A DNA stretch of 64,000 bases from JALYYC01 sp963795805. GTDB lineage: Bacteria > Chloroflexota > Dormibacteria > CF-121. The stretch lies in contig CAWCIV010000001.1 of the NCBI GenBank assembly GCA_963795805.1, positions 744,001 through 808,000 on the forward strand. The letters run 5' to 3'. Each line of letters begins with the position of its first letter. Position 1 is the stretch's first letter. Below the pieces are notes generated by a model, which saw nothing but the letters and a program-made list of their open reading frames with translations, was not told where the DNA came from and ran no database searches. Made by a program: the position numbers and the translations under genes. This document shows, piece after piece, positions 41,497-51,488 of this stretch.

Positions 41497-42234
41497 GTGA
41501 TCAAGCCGACCGCGGCGCCACGGTACAAACGCGTGCTACTCAAGCTCGGTGGCGAAGCGCTGGCTGCCCAAGGGACGTTTGGCATCGATCCGGAAATCGT
41601 GCACGCCATTGCCGAGGAAATCGTTCAGGTCAAGCGGGCGTATGGAACCCAGTTTGCGATCGTGGTCGGCGGCGGCAATATCATCCGGGGTGACGCGGCA
41701 AGCAAACGTGGCATGGACCGGGTCACGGCCGACTACATGGGGATGCTGGGGACCGTGATCAATGCGCTTGCGCTGCAAGACGCGCTCGAGAATATCGGCC
41801 AGCCGACCCGGGTACAGACCGCGATCAGCATGCATCAGATCGCCGAGCCCTACATCCGCCGCCGAGCGGTCCGTCACCTGGAGAAGGATCGCGTCGTTAT
41901 CCTGGCCGCCGGCAGCGGCAACCCCTACTTCAGCACGGACACGACCGCGGCGCTGCGCGCCGTCGAGATCGAGGCCGAGGTGGTGCTAAAGGCGACCAAG
42001 GTGGACGGGATCTACAACGCTGACCCGAAGAAGGATCCGAAGGCGAAGCGCTTCGACCATCTCAACTACCTGGATCTGATCAACAAGGACCTGCGGGTGA
42101 TGGACCATACCGCGGTGACGCTCTGCCGCGAGAACAAGATTCCGATCATCGTGTTCGACCACTCACAGGAAGGCAGCATCGAGAGCGCGGTACTTGGGAA
42201 GCCGATCGGGACCTGGGTGGGAGACGACGAATGA
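41497..42234 (+). CDS. pyrH: Uridylate kinase
   Basis: This 245-residue amino-acid-kinase-fold enzyme makes UDP from UMP. Motifs: LLKLGGEALAAQGTFGIDPE, VVGGGNIIRG, DYMGMLGTVINALALQ, FSTDTTAALRAVEIEAE and KVDGIYNADPKKDP. GTG start 5 bases after tsf. The TGA overlaps the frr ATG. Confidence 0.97.
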   Translation: MIKPTAAPRYKRVLLKLGGEALAAQGTFGIDPEIVHAIAEEIVQVKRAYGTQFAIVVGGGNIIRGDAASKRGMDRVTADYMGMLGTVINALALQDALENIGQPTRVQTAISMHQIAEPYIRRRAVRHLEKDRVVILAAGSGNPYFSTDTTAALRAVEIEAEVVLKATKVDGIYNADPKKDPKAKRFDHLNYLDLINKDLRVMDHTAVTLCRENKIPIIVFDHSQEGSIESAVLGKPIGTWVGDDE

Positions 42235-42788
42235 TCGAAGACAACCTTCGCGATGCGGAGACCAAGATGCAGAAGACCATCGATGCGCTTGCCAAAGAGG
42301 TTCTCACCATCCGCACCGGCCGGGCCAGTGCCTCCCTGGTGGACAAGATCATGGTCGAGTACTACGGCAACCCGACGCCGCTGAACCAGCTCGCGACCAT
42401 CACCGTCCCCGAGGCGCGCTTGATCCTGATCCAGCCGTGGGATCGGTCGGTGATGGCGGCGATCGAAAAGGCGATCCAGAAGTCCGAGCTCGGCCTGAAT
42501 CCGGGCAACGACGGGCAGCTGATCCGGGTTCCAATCCCTCCGCTGAACGAGGAACGCCGGCGCGAGTACGCCAAGCTGGTCAAGCGATATGCCGAGGGCG
42601 CCCACGTGGCGGTCCGCAACATTCGCCGGGAGCAGATGGATCGGATGAAGGCGCTGGAGAAAGACAAGCAGATCTCGGCCGATGAGGCGCGGCGCGGCGG
42701 CGAGCAGATGCAGAAGGTGGCCGACCGCTATATCGCCCGGGTGGACGAGATGGCCGCTCGCAAAGAAGCCGAGATCATGGAAGTGTAA
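42231..42788 (+). CDS. frr: Ribosome recycling factor
   Basis: This 185-residue protein separates subunits after termination together with EF-G. It has TIRTGRASASLVDKIMVEYY near the N-terminus and a long helical body with VRNIRREQMDRMKALEKDK. Length and order (pyrH-frr-uppS) are canonical. Confidence 0.97.
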   Translation: MIEDNLRDAETKMQKTIDALAKEVLTIRTGRASASLVDKIMVEYYGNPTPLNQLATITVPEARLILIQPWDRSVMAAIEKAIQKSELGLNPGNDGQLIRVPIPPLNEERRREYAKLVKRYAEGAHVAVRNIRREQMDRMKALEKDKQISADEARRGGEQMQKVADRYIARVDEMAARKEAEIMEV

Positions 42789-42799
42789 GCAGGCCTGCT

Positions 42800-43522
42800 G
42801 TGAATTCGTTGCCGCCGCCCGAGCACGTTGCGATCATCATGGACGGCAACAGTCGATGGGCACGCGAGCGATTCCTGCCCCGCGTCATGGGTCACAAGGC
42901 CGGGATCGAGTCGATCCGGCGTGTGGCAGAAGCAGCCGATCGGCGGGGCATCCGAGTCCTGACCGTGTACGCCTTTTCCACCGAGAACTGGTCGCGACCA
43001 CGGGACGAGGTCGATGCCTTGATGAACCTCTTTTCGGAGAGCATCCGGCGGGAGGTCGATGAGCTCGCCCGGCGCGGGATCGAGCTTCGCTTCTCCGGCC
43101 GCCTGCACGAGCTGAGCCAGGTCCTTCAGGACCAGATCCGGCAGGCAAACGATCGCACTCGCATCGGGGCGAGGGCGGTGCTGAATATTGCGATCAACTA
43201 TGGCGGCCGGATCGAGATCATTGATGCGATCCGCGAGCTTGCCCGAACCGGAAACGATCTGACGAACCTGGACGAGCAGCAGATCTCCGAGCACCTCTAC
43301 ACGCGCGGTTTGCCCGATCCGGACCTGGTGATTCGGACCGCCGGCGAGATGCGCCTCAGCAACTTTCTCCTCTGGCAGGCGGCCTACTCCGAGTTCTACA
43401 GCACGGCGACCCTCTGGCCTGACTTCGGCGAAGCGGACCTCGACGATGCCCTGGCGTCCTACCAGCGGCGCGTTCGCCGTTTCGGCGCGCGGCCCGAGGA
43501 GATCATCAATCGAGGTCGCTGA
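42800..43522 (+). CDS. uppS: Isoprenyl (undecaprenyl) diphosphate synthase
   Basis: This 240-residue cis-prenyltransferase makes the lipid carrier for peptidoglycan. EHVAIIMDGNSRWARER contains the metal-binding Asp15; Ser replaces the usual Gly in NGRWA. Also present: GHKAGIESIRRV, LTVYAFSTENWSRP, and the C-terminal DLVIRTAGEMRLSNFLLWQA and YSEFYSTATLWPDF. It starts at GTG 42800, 11 bases after frr. Confidence 0.96.
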   Translation: MNSLPPPEHVAIIMDGNSRWARERFLPRVMGHKAGIESIRRVAEAADRRGIRVLTVYAFSTENWSRPRDEVDALMNLFSESIRREVDELARRGIELRFSGRLHELSQVLQDQIRQANDRTRIGARAVLNIAINYGGRIEIIDAIRELARTGNDLTNLDEQQISEHLYTRGLPDPDLVIRTAGEMRLSNFLLWQAAYSEFYSTATLWPDFGEADLDDALASYQRRVRRFGARPEEIINRGR

Positions 43523-43568
43523 GTCGGAGGCCGGCGACCAGCCGCTCCGCCGTGCCCGTCGCGCCAAC

Positions 43569-44375
43569 ATGATGGCGCGGATCGCCGCCGCGGCCCTTCT
43601 CATCGCCCTCGTCCTCGCGATGCTGGCCGCCGGCTCCTTCTGGGTCTACCTCGGCGGCGGCATCATTCTCGGCGCCGCCGTCCTCGAGTACTGGCAGTTG
43701 ACCCGGGCCATGAGCGTCACGGCGCCCCTCTGGCTGCTCCTGCCCCTCAGTTACGGGCTGTTTCTCCACGATCGGCTGCCTGGGTGGGCAAGCTTGCCGT
43801 TCCTGCTGGCGGCGGCGACCGTGCTGGGGTTGAGCACGCAAGTCTTCGTCAAGGACTGGCGCCTCAGCCTGACTCGCTGGGCGCTGGCCGTCGGCGGCAG
43901 CCTCTACCTGGGATACTTGCTGAGCTTCTACCTCGCCCTGTACTTCCTCCGCCAGCCGGATCCAAACCACCTGGGCTTCGGCTACGTGATCGTGGTGTTT
44001 GGCTCGATCTGGGTGGGGGACACCGCGGCCATGGTGGCCGGGATGCTGATCGGTCGCCACCCATTCTTTCCGCAGATCAGCCCGCGCAAGACGGTCGAGG
44101 GGGCGGTCGCGGAACTCCTGGCCACCGTCGTCTTCTTCGGCCTCGCCGGTCCGGTGATCAATATCGGTTTTCCACACAGCGTGATCCTGGGTCTCCTGAT
44201 CGGCATCTTCGCCGAGATCGGCGACCTGGTCGAGTCCCAGATCAAGCGGAGCGCCGGTGTCAAGGACGCCAGCCGTCTGATCCCGGGGCACGGCGGCGTC
44301 CTGGATCGTATCGATTCGCTCCTGCTGGTCGGAGTGGTCGTGTACTATTACGTCACCTTTTTGCACCTCACCTGA
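43569..44375 (+). CDS. cdsA: Phosphatidate cytidylyltransferase
   Basis: This integral membrane protein has about seven helices and makes CDP-diacylglycerol. The signature near the C-terminus is complete: SQIKRSAGVKDASRLIPGHG then GVLDRIDSLL. VGDTAAMVAGMLIGRHPFFP and SPRKTVEG also fit the family. ATG 43569 (MMARIAAAALL) is the first canonical start after uppS and gives 268 residues, with the first helix directly after it. Confidence 0.94.
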   Translation: MMARIAAAALLIALVLAMLAAGSFWVYLGGGIILGAAVLEYWQLTRAMSVTAPLWLLLPLSYGLFLHDRLPGWASLPFLLAAATVLGLSTQVFVKDWRLSLTRWALAVGGSLYLGYLLSFYLALYFLRQPDPNHLGFGYVIVVFGSIWVGDTAAMVAGMLIGRHPFFPQISPRKTVEGAVAELLATVVFFGLAGPVINIGFPHSVILGLLIGIFAEIGDLVESQIKRSAGVKDASRLIPGHGGVLDRIDSLLLVGVVVYYYVTFLHLT

Positions 44376-44425
44376 GCCGGCTCGCCGCGCCGGTCCCTTA
44401 ACCAACGGTCGTTGCAGCTGAACAC

Positions 44426-45593
44426 ATGACATCTGTTTCCCGCTCCCCCAAACGTCTTGCCCTGCTTGGCGCCACCGGCTCCATCGGCCGACAGGTGTGC
44501 GATCTGGTCAGGCGCTACCCGGAGCGCTTTGAACTGCGGTGGGCGGTTGCCGGGCACGACCGGGCGGCTCTCGATGCCATCGCGGCTCGCCACCCAGGGA
44601 CGCGGACACTGCTCGCCAATAGCCCCGGGGCTGACGCCACCATCGCCACCACCGCCGTTTGCGACGCCATGCGCGACCCCGAGGTCGACCTGGTGGTGGT
44701 CGCGGTCGCGGGCAGCGCCGCGCTGACTCCGACGCTGGCCGCGCTGGAGTGCGGGAAGGACGTTGCGCTGGCCACCAAGGAGGTCCTGGTGATGGCCGGC
44801 GAACTCGTACGTGATCGGATGCAGCGACACGGCTCGCGGCTCTTCCCCGTGGACAGCGAACATAGCGCGATCTGGCAATGTCTGTGGGGCGAGCAGCGGG
44901 CCTCGGTCCGCAAGCTGATTCTGACCGGATCCGGCGGACCATTCCTGCGGCGGCCGCTCGAAAGGCTGGAGAGCGTGACGATCAGCGAGGCGCTCGCCCA
45001 CCCTCGATGGAAGATGGGGCCGAAGATCACGGTCGATTCCGCCACCATGATGAACAAAGGGCTGGAGATCATCGAGGCGCATTTTCTTTTCGAGATCGCG
45101 CTACCCGGACATCGAGGTGGTGGTCCACCCGCAAAGCGTGGTGCATTCGATGGTCCAGTTCATCGACGGTAGCGTCAAGGCGCAACTCGGCGTGCCTGAT
45201 ATGCATCTCCCGATTGCGATCGCGCTCGCCTTTCCCGACCGCCTGCCCGACGTTACGACGCCGCCGGATCTGGTGGAGATCGGCCACCTGGGCTTCGAGC
45301 CCGTCGATGACATCCGCTACCCGGCGCTGCCGCTGGCGCGCATGGCCGGGGAGATGGGCGGCACGGCACCCGCAGTGTTGAATGCCGCGAATGAAGATGC
45401 GGTGGCTCGATTCCTTAGCGGTCAGCTCCGATTTGTCGACATCATTCCCGCCGTCCAGTCGTGCGTCGATGCGGCACCCCGAGTCACCGAGGTTTCCCTT
45501 CAGGCAATCCTGGAGGCGGATCGCTGGGCGCGTGCCCACGTCGCCCGCTGGCAACCAAGCGCACCGGCGCGCCCCAGTAAGCGCCCCGCATGA
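44426..45593 (+). CDS. dxr: 1-deoxy-D-xylulose 5-phosphate reductoisomerase, apparent +1 frameshift
   Basis: DXR commits to the MEP isoprenoid pathway. Frame one (ATG 44426) has the NADPH motif LLGATGSIGRQ, ATKEVLVMAGE, the metal/substrate site VDSEHSAIWQ, LTGSGGPF and VDSATMMNKGLE, up to EAHFLFEI at about 45098. Dropping one base there gives RYPDIEVVVHPQSVVHSMVQ and the rest of the enzyme (to TGA 45593), lining up residue for residue with other DXRs. As read, the first frame terminates at 45172 after unrelated sequence. ispG downstream belongs to the same pathway, so an intact enzyme is expected. The insertion may be a sequencing error. Confidence 0.9.
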
Positions 45594-46633
45594 GTCAGGT
45601 CATCATCGGGATCCTCGTCATCCTGATCTTCACGGGAATCGTCGTCGTCCACGAATCAGGTCACTTCTTGACCGCCAAAGCCGCGGGGATCAAGGTCGAG
45701 CAGTTCAGCGTTGGCTTCGGTCCGGTCCTGATCGGCCGCCAGATGGGCGAGACCCATTACGCGATCCGTGGCATTCCACTCGGGGGCTTCGTCAAGCTCG
45801 CGGGAATGGATGGGACGATGGATGCCGGTGCGCGCAGCTTCAATGCGCATCCGCTTTGGCAGCGGTTTGGCGTCATCGTCGCCGGCCCGATCTTCAACCT
45901 GGCGCTAACGGTCCTCATCTTCTTTGGCGTCTTCCTGTTCGTGGGGACCACCGACGTGCAGACGCCGGTCCACGTGAGCAGCGTTGATGCCAACACCCCG
46001 GCCAGTGCGGCCGGGTTGCAATCGGGTGACCTCATCCGCTCCGTGGACGGCCGCACGATCTCGCAGTTCGATGACCTGCCGAGGGCGCTCAACGCCTCCA
46101 AAGGCGCCCCGGTCACGGTGGTCGTCGATCGCAATGGCCAGACGATAACGATCACCGGGAGTCCGAAGCTCGACCCGGCCAGTGGCAACTACATCCTCGG
46201 ATTCCATCCAGCGTTCGTGACGCATAAACTCGGGCCGATCGAGGCAGCCCCGTTGGCGATCCAACGCACCGGGGATGCGATCGCGGGAACGTTCACCGGC
46301 CTGTACCAGCTGGCCACCAACAAGAGCCTCGGCGGCTTCTTCGGCCCCAAGGGCCTCGAGGGGCCGGTCGGGATCGTCAAGACCACCGCGAAAGCCGCAC
46401 AGGGTGGCGGGCTCAACCTGATCGGGATCGTCGCCTTCCTGAGCCTGAGCCTTGGACTCCTGAACATCCTGCCCTTCCCAGCCCTGGACGGGGGCCGGGC
46501 GGCCTTTCTGGTGCTGGAACTGATCCGCGGAAGGCCGGTGGACCCGCAGCGGGAGCAGGTCGTCCACTACGTTGGCTTGGCGCTTTTGTTTGGTTTGATC
46601 GCTCTTGTGACATATAACGATGTACTGAGGTGA
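45590..46633 (+). CDS. rseP: Site-2 intramembrane protease RseP
   Basis: This 347-residue membrane zinc protease has HESGH at 21-25 in the first helix, QFSVGFGP, and the beta-loop GIPLGGFVKLAGMDG. There is one PDZ domain (about 120-190) and the third active-site motif LNILPFPALDGGRAAF. It cleaves anti-sigma factors and remnant signal peptides within the membrane. ATG overlaps the dxr stop (ATGA). The order cdsA-dxr-rseP-ispG-proS is conserved. Confidence 0.96.
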   Translation: MSQVIIGILVILIFTGIVVVHESGHFLTAKAAGIKVEQFSVGFGPVLIGRQMGETHYAIRGIPLGGFVKLAGMDGTMDAGARSFNAHPLWQRFGVIVAGPIFNLALTVLIFFGVFLFVGTTDVQTPVHVSSVDANTPASAAGLQSGDLIRSVDGRTISQFDDLPRALNASKGAPVTVVVDRNGQTITITGSPKLDPASGNYILGFHPAFVTHKLGPIEAAPLAIQRTGDAIAGTFTGLYQLATNKSLGGFFGPKGLEGPVGIVKTTAKAAQGGGLNLIGIVAFLSLSLGLLNILPFPALDGGRAAFLVLELIRGRPVDPQREQVVHYVGLALLFGLIALVTYNDVLR

Positions 46634-46637
46634 ACGC

Positions 46638-47738
46638 ATGAGACCGCGCCGTAAGTCGATCCCCGTTCGTGTTGGTGACGTCGTTATCGGTGGCGCGGCC
46701 GAGATTGTCGTCCAGTCCATGTGTAAGTCGGACACGCGGGACGTTCAGGCGACCCTGAACGAAATCGGCCGGTTGAAGGACGCCAACTGCAAGATCGTGC
46801 GGGTTGCGGTCCCCACGAAGGAGGCGGCCGAAGCCATGATCGCGATCAAGAAGGGCTCCCCCTTGCCGATCATCGCCGACATTCACTATGACGCTCCGCT
46901 CGCGCTGCTGGCATTGTCCGCCGGCGTCGATGGGCTCCGGCTGAACCCCGGCAATATCAAGGATCCGGAAAAGGTCAAAGAGATCACGCGGCAGGCCAAG
47001 ATCCGTGAGGTCTCGATCCGAATCGGCGTCAATGCCGGCTCGCTGCCAGGCCGGGCCAAGGAAGGCGCGGGCGTTCGTCCGCCGACCGAGGAGGTCGTCG
47101 AAGCCATGGTCAAGGCGGCCCTTGGTCACATCCACATCCTGGAATCGCTCGACTTCAACCTCATCAAGGTGTCGATGAAGGCCTCGGACCCGCCCACCAT
47201 GATCGCGGCGAACCGCGCCATCGCCGATAAGATGGCCTACCCGCTCCACCTCGGCGTGACCGAGTCAGGTCCGCCGCGGACGGGCTCAGTGAAGAGCGCG
47301 GTCGGCATCGGCGTCCTGCTTGAGGAAGGCATCGGTGACACCATCCGCGTATCGCTGGCCGGGGATTCGGTGGACGAGGTCGAGGTCGCCTACGGCATCA
47401 TCAACGCGCTCGCGGAGAAGCAGACCGGGCCGAACCTGATCGCCTGCCCGATGTGCGGTCGTCTCGAGATCGACATGCTGCCGATGGTCGCCGAAGTCGA
47501 AAAGGCCTTGAAAAAGATCAAGCGCCCGATCAATGTCTCGGTGATGGGCTGCGTCGTCAATGGCCCCGGGGAGGGCCAGCACGCTGACATCGGGATCGCC
47601 GGTGGCAAGAACAAGGGCATTCTCTTCAAACACGGCAAGATCGTCGGCACCTTCCCCGAGAAAGAACTTGTCCCGGCGCTGCTGCGCGAGCTCGACATCA
47701 TCGCCGCGGAAGATGCGGCCGCGGCGGTCAAGACGTAA
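46638..47738 (+). CDS. ispG: 4-hydroxy-3-methylbut-2-enyl diphosphate synthase IspG
   Basis: This 366-residue 4Fe-4S enzyme catalyses the penultimate MEP-pathway step. VQSMCKSDTRDVQATL, IADIHYDAPLALLAL, GLRLNPGNI and LGVTESGPPRTGSVKSA fit the TIM barrel. The cluster cysteines are in CPMCGR and MGCVVNGPGEG. It starts at ATG 46638 with GAGGTGA as ribosome-binding site. Confidence 0.97.
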   Translation: MRPRRKSIPVRVGDVVIGGAAEIVVQSMCKSDTRDVQATLNEIGRLKDANCKIVRVAVPTKEAAEAMIAIKKGSPLPIIADIHYDAPLALLALSAGVDGLRLNPGNIKDPEKVKEITRQAKIREVSIRIGVNAGSLPGRAKEGAGVRPPTEEVVEAMVKAALGHIHILESLDFNLIKVSMKASDPPTMIAANRAIADKMAYPLHLGVTESGPPRTGSVKSAVGIGVLLEEGIGDTIRVSLAGDSVDEVEVAYGIINALAEKQTGPNLIACPMCGRLEIDMLPMVAEVEKALKKIKRPINVSVMGCVVNGPGEGQHADIGIAGGKNKGILFKHGKIVGTFPEKELVPALLRELDIIAAEDAAAAVKT

Positions 47739-47803
47739 GCCCAAGGGCGCCGCTCGCGAGGGCCGTCGGGCCTGCGCAACCCCGCCCCGATGCGTGCTGA
47801 ATT

Positions 47804-47809
47804 TATACT
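47804..47809 (+). promoter_or_regulatory. -10 element of proS, probable leaderless start
   Basis: TATACT lies 9 bases before ATG 47819; there is no Shine-Dalgarno between and no convincing -35. Confidence 0.55.
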
Positions 47810-47818
47810 GACCGGCTA

Positions 47819-49276
47819 ATGGCCGAGCACGAGCAGCCGGGGTTTGTCGACAAGATCCGCAAGCAGTCTGAGGACTTCCCTGGTTGGTACACGGACGTCG
47901 TCAGGAAAGCGCAGCTGGCTGATTACTCCCCGGTCAAGGGATGCATGGTGATCCGCCCCTATGGCTACGCGCTCTGGGAGAACATCCGCGACGCCCTCGA
48001 CGACATGATCAAGAAGACCGGCCACGAGAACTGGTACTTTCCGGCGCTTATTCCCCTCAGCTTCCTGCAGAAAGAGGCGGACCACGTCGAGGGATTCAAG
48101 CACGAATTCCAGACCGTGACGCATGGGGGAGGGAAGGAGCTCGACGAACCCCTGGTGCTGCGGCCCACGTCGGAGACCATGCTGGCCAGCGTCCTGAAGA
48201 ACTACATCCACTCCTACCGCGATCTCCCCCAGCTGACGAACCAGTGGAACAATGTTTTCCGCTGGGAGCTACGCACGCGCCTTTTCCTCCGGACCAGGGA
48301 ATTCCTCTGGCAAGAGGGGCACACCTTTCATGAAACGGCACCGGAGGCGCAGCAGGAAGTCGACACGATGCTCGACTGCTACCGGCAGATCGCCGAAGAC
48401 TGGTGCGCCATCCCAGTCCTGACCGGTCGCAAGTCCGAGACCGAAAAATTTGCGGGCGCCCAGTACTCCAAGTCGATCGAGGCCATGATGAAGGACGGCA
48501 AGGCCTTACAGTCGGCCACCTCGCACTACTTTGGCGACAACTTCAGCCGCGCCTATGACCTGACGTTCACTGGACGCACCAATGTTCTCGAGTATCCGTA
48601 CTCAACCAGCTGGGGGTTGTCCACTCGCATGGTCGGCGCGGTCGTCATGGCACATGGCGATGAGGGCGGCCTTGTCCTTCCCCCGCGCATCGCTCCGATC
48701 CAGATCGTCGTCGTGCCGATCTTCCGCAGCGATGCCGAGCGCTCGCAGATCCAGACGGCTCTCGAGCCGGTGCTCAAGGCGCTCGATGACGACGATCTAC
48801 GGGTGAAGGTGGACTGGCGCGACGAGCGGCCGGGCTTCAAGTACAACGAGTGGGAGCTCAAGGGGGTCCCGATCCGGCTGGAAGTCGGGCCGCGGGACCT
48901 GGCCAGGGGCGAGGTCACGCTGGTGCAGCGGCTCGATCGGACCAAGCAGGCGGTGCCGCTGGGTGACCTCCCCGTGGCCCTGCCCGCCATGCTGAATGCG
49001 GTCCAGACGGCGATCCTGGACCGCGCCCAGGAGTTCCGGGCCGCGCACACCGTCCACCTGGACTCGCTGGCCGCTTTGGGGCAGTACTTTTCCGGCTCGA
49101 CCGGCTTCGCGGTCACGCCCTGGTGCGAGAGCCCGGAAGACGAGGCAACCGTGCTGAAGGAGGCCCCGGGGGTGAGCACGCGGGTCATGTTGCCGGGGTC
49201 GGCTCGGCCGGCCGGGACGTGCGCGATCTGTGGCAAGCCTGCCACGACCGAGGTGGTCTGGGCGAAGGCGTACTGA
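47819..49276 (+). CDS. proS: Prolyl-tRNA synthetase, short (archaeal/eukaryotic-type) form
   Basis: This 485-residue class II synthetase lacks the editing insertion of the long bacterial ProRS and follows the archaeal/eukaryotic-type layout. It has GCMVIRPYGYALWENIRDAL, LVLRPTSETML, FRWELRTRLFLRTREFLWQE then GHTFH, and GLSTRMVGAVVMAHGDEGG. The C-terminal zinc-binding domain has TPWCE and CAICGKPA and ends in a Tyr, as in other members. It is leaderless by position of its -10. Confidence 0.96.
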   Translation: MAEHEQPGFVDKIRKQSEDFPGWYTDVVRKAQLADYSPVKGCMVIRPYGYALWENIRDALDDMIKKTGHENWYFPALIPLSFLQKEADHVEGFKHEFQTVTHGGGKELDEPLVLRPTSETMLASVLKNYIHSYRDLPQLTNQWNNVFRWELRTRLFLRTREFLWQEGHTFHETAPEAQQEVDTMLDCYRQIAEDWCAIPVLTGRKSETEKFAGAQYSKSIEAMMKDGKALQSATSHYFGDNFSRAYDLTFTGRTNVLEYPYSTSWGLSTRMVGAVVMAHGDEGGLVLPPRIAPIQIVVVPIFRSDAERSQIQTALEPVLKALDDDDLRVKVDWRDERPGFKYNEWELKGVPIRLEVGPRDLARGEVTLVQRLDRTKQAVPLGDLPVALPAMLNAVQTAILDRAQEFRAAHTVHLDSLAALGQYFSGSTGFAVTPWCESPEDEATVLKEAPGVSTRVMLPGSARPAGTCAICGKPATTEVVWAKAY

Positions 49277-49308
49277 GCCTGCGCTGATTGGGCGCTCCGA
49301 GCTTCGGG

Positions 49309-49314
49309 GATAAT
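49309..49314 (+). promoter_or_regulatory. -10 element of rel
   Basis: GATAAT 26 bases before ATG 49341. Unlike most promoters here it leaves room for a leader, with GAGAGAGGG as ribosome-binding site. Confidence 0.4.
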
Positions 49315-49340
49315 TTCCTCATTGAGAGAGGGTCGCTGGC

Positions 49341-51488
49341 ATGCAATTTGCCGATCTCCTAAGTAAGGTCGGCTACCTCCCGCCGCAGGACGTGGAGGTC
49401 CTCTCGCGCGCCTACGAGGCGGCGGCCAGTGCCCACTACGACCAGAACCGGCTTTCAGGCGAGAAATTCATCGAGCACCCGCTCAGCGTGGCCGGCATCC
49501 TTGCCGACCTCCAGCTCGACCGCGACACACTGGCTGCGGCGATCCTCCACGACACCGTCGAGGACACCCACCTCACGATCGCGGATCTGGAACAGAGCTT
49601 TGGGCCCACCGTGGGAAAGCTCGTGGCGGGCGTCACCAAGCTGGAAAAGATCTCCTTCCACAGCCAGGAGCAGGCGCAGGCGGAGAACGTCCGCAAGATG
49701 CTGGTCGCGATGGCGGAGGACGTTCGGGTCGTGCTGATGAAGCTGGCCGACCGCCTCCACAACATGCGGACCGTGAACTTCCTGCCGGAGGTGCGGCGGC
49801 GCGCCATGGCGCAGGAGACCCTCGATATTTATGCACCGCTCGCGCACCGCCTCGGCATGTGGAACATCAAGTGGGAGCTCGAGGATCTGTCCTTCGCCCA
49901 GCTGCACCCCGAGGAGTACCAGGAGATCGTCAAGAAAATTGCCCGGAAGCGGAAGGAGCGGGAAACCTACGTCGACGACATCAAGGAGATCCTGGACCGC
50001 GAACTGACCGCAGTTGGGATCAAGGCGGACACCACCGGCCGCCCCAAGCACGTCTACAGCATCGCCAACAAGCTGGCTCTCGGCAAGGAGTTCGACGAGA
50101 TCTACGACCTCTCCGCGATCCGGGTCCTGACCGATTCGATCAAGGATTGCTACGGTGCCCTGGGCGTCATTCATTCACTCTGGAAGCCAATCCCGGGTCG
50201 GTTCAAGGACTACATCGCGATGCCGAAGTCGAACGGTTACCAGTCCTTGCATACCACCGTAGTGAGCCACAGCGGCGAGCCGATGGAGATCCAGATTCGG
50301 ACCCACGAGATGCACCGCACGGCCGAGTGGGGCGTGGCGGCGCACTGGACGTACAAGGAAGGCGGCAAGGAGGACCGCAAGATGGACCAGCGCTTCGCCT
50401 GGTTGCGCCAGTTGATGGACTGGCAGAAGGAAGTGCTGGACGCGGAGATGTTCGTCGACGCGGTCAAGGTCGATGTCTTCCGGGATGAGGTCTTCGTCTT
50501 CACCCCCAAGGGCGACGTGCTGGCGCTGCCGTCCGGCGCGACGGCCGTGGACTTCGCCTACCGGATCCATACCGAGGTCGGCCACCGCTGCATCGGCGCC
50601 AAGGCCAATAGCCGGATGGTGCCGCTCGACTATCAACTCCAGAACGGCGACATCGTCGAGGTGCTGACGTCGAAGGGTCCGCACGGCCCGAGCCGCGACT
50701 GGCTGGCCTTCGTCAAGACTGCCGGCGCCTCACAAAAGATTCGGGCCTGGTTCAAGAAGGAACGCCGCGAGGAGAACGTCACCAAGGGCAAGGAGTTGCT
50801 CGACAAGGAGTTCCGACGCATCCAGCAGCGCGCCCTGGCCTCGATCGGTGACGAGCGCATCCTGGAACTGGCTACAGAGTTTCGCTTCACGACGCTCGAC
50901 GACTTCTATGCCGCGATCGGGTACGGCGATGTCAGCCAGCACTCGGTCCTGCTGAAATATCTCGCGGCCAGCCAGCCGGAGGTGGGGACCGCCGAATTCC
51001 CGCTGATCCCGCTGGTGCCGCAGTTCAAACCGACCGGCGAAATCGTGGTCAAGGGGGAACGCGGAGTCCTCACCCAGATCGCCCAGTGCTGCAAGCCGGT
51101 TCCCGGTGACCCGATCACGGGCTACATCACGCGTGGGAAGGGCATCAGTGTCCATCGCACCAGCTGCAAAAACGTGGTGAACGTGATCGTCAGCGAGCGG
51201 CTGGTCGAGGTTGACTGGGATACCGCCGGGCGCCAGCAATACCCGGTGGCGATCAAGATCGAAGCCTGGGATCGGACCGGCCTGCTTCGGGACATCGCGA
51301 CCGTCATTGCCGAAAACAAGATCAATCTGACGGGCGCCGAAGTGCAAGTCTACGACGACAAGACCGCGATCATCTCGACGACTGTCGAGATCAGCAGCCT
51401 GACCCAGTTGAGCCGCCTGATGGAGCGCCTGGAAACGATCAAGGACGTCCACACGGTTGCCAGAGAAGGGAACCTGGCCGCTAGTTAA
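49341..51488 (+). CDS. rel: Bifunctional (p)ppGpp synthetase/hydrolase Rel
   Basis: This 715-residue stringent-response enzyme has an HD hydrolase domain with an intact HDTVED (70-75). The synthetase domain has RFKDYIAMPKSNGYQSLHTT; the basic RFKD motif is that of bifunctional Rel enzymes. TGS (VFVFTPKGDVLALPSG), a conserved-Cys region (CCKPVPGDPITGYITRGKG) and a C-terminal ACT domain (WDRTGLLRDIATVIAENKIN) follow. It both makes and degrades the alarmone. Confidence 0.96.
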   Translation: MQFADLLSKVGYLPPQDVEVLSRAYEAAASAHYDQNRLSGEKFIEHPLSVAGILADLQLDRDTLAAAILHDTVEDTHLTIADLEQSFGPTVGKLVAGVTKLEKISFHSQEQAQAENVRKMLVAMAEDVRVVLMKLADRLHNMRTVNFLPEVRRRAMAQETLDIYAPLAHRLGMWNIKWELEDLSFAQLHPEEYQEIVKKIARKRKERETYVDDIKEILDRELTAVGIKADTTGRPKHVYSIANKLALGKEFDEIYDLSAIRVLTDSIKDCYGALGVIHSLWKPIPGRFKDYIAMPKSNGYQSLHTTVVSHSGEPMEIQIRTHEMHRTAEWGVAAHWTYKEGGKEDRKMDQRFAWLRQLMDWQKEVLDAEMFVDAVKVDVFRDEVFVFTPKGDVLALPSGATAVDFAYRIHTEVGHRCIGAKANSRMVPLDYQLQNGDIVEVLTSKGPHGPSRDWLAFVKTAGASQKIRAWFKKERREENVTKGKELLDKEFRRIQQRALASIGDERILELATEFRFTTLDDFYAAIGYGDVSQHSVLLKYLAASQPEVGTAEFPLIPLVPQFKPTGEIVVKGERGVLTQIAQCCKPVPGDPITGYITRGKGISVHRTSCKNVVNVIVSERLVEVDWDTAGRQQYPVAIKIEAWDRTGLLRDIATVIAENKINLTGAEVQVYDDKTAIISTTVEISSLTQLSRLMERLETIKDVHTVAREGNLAAS

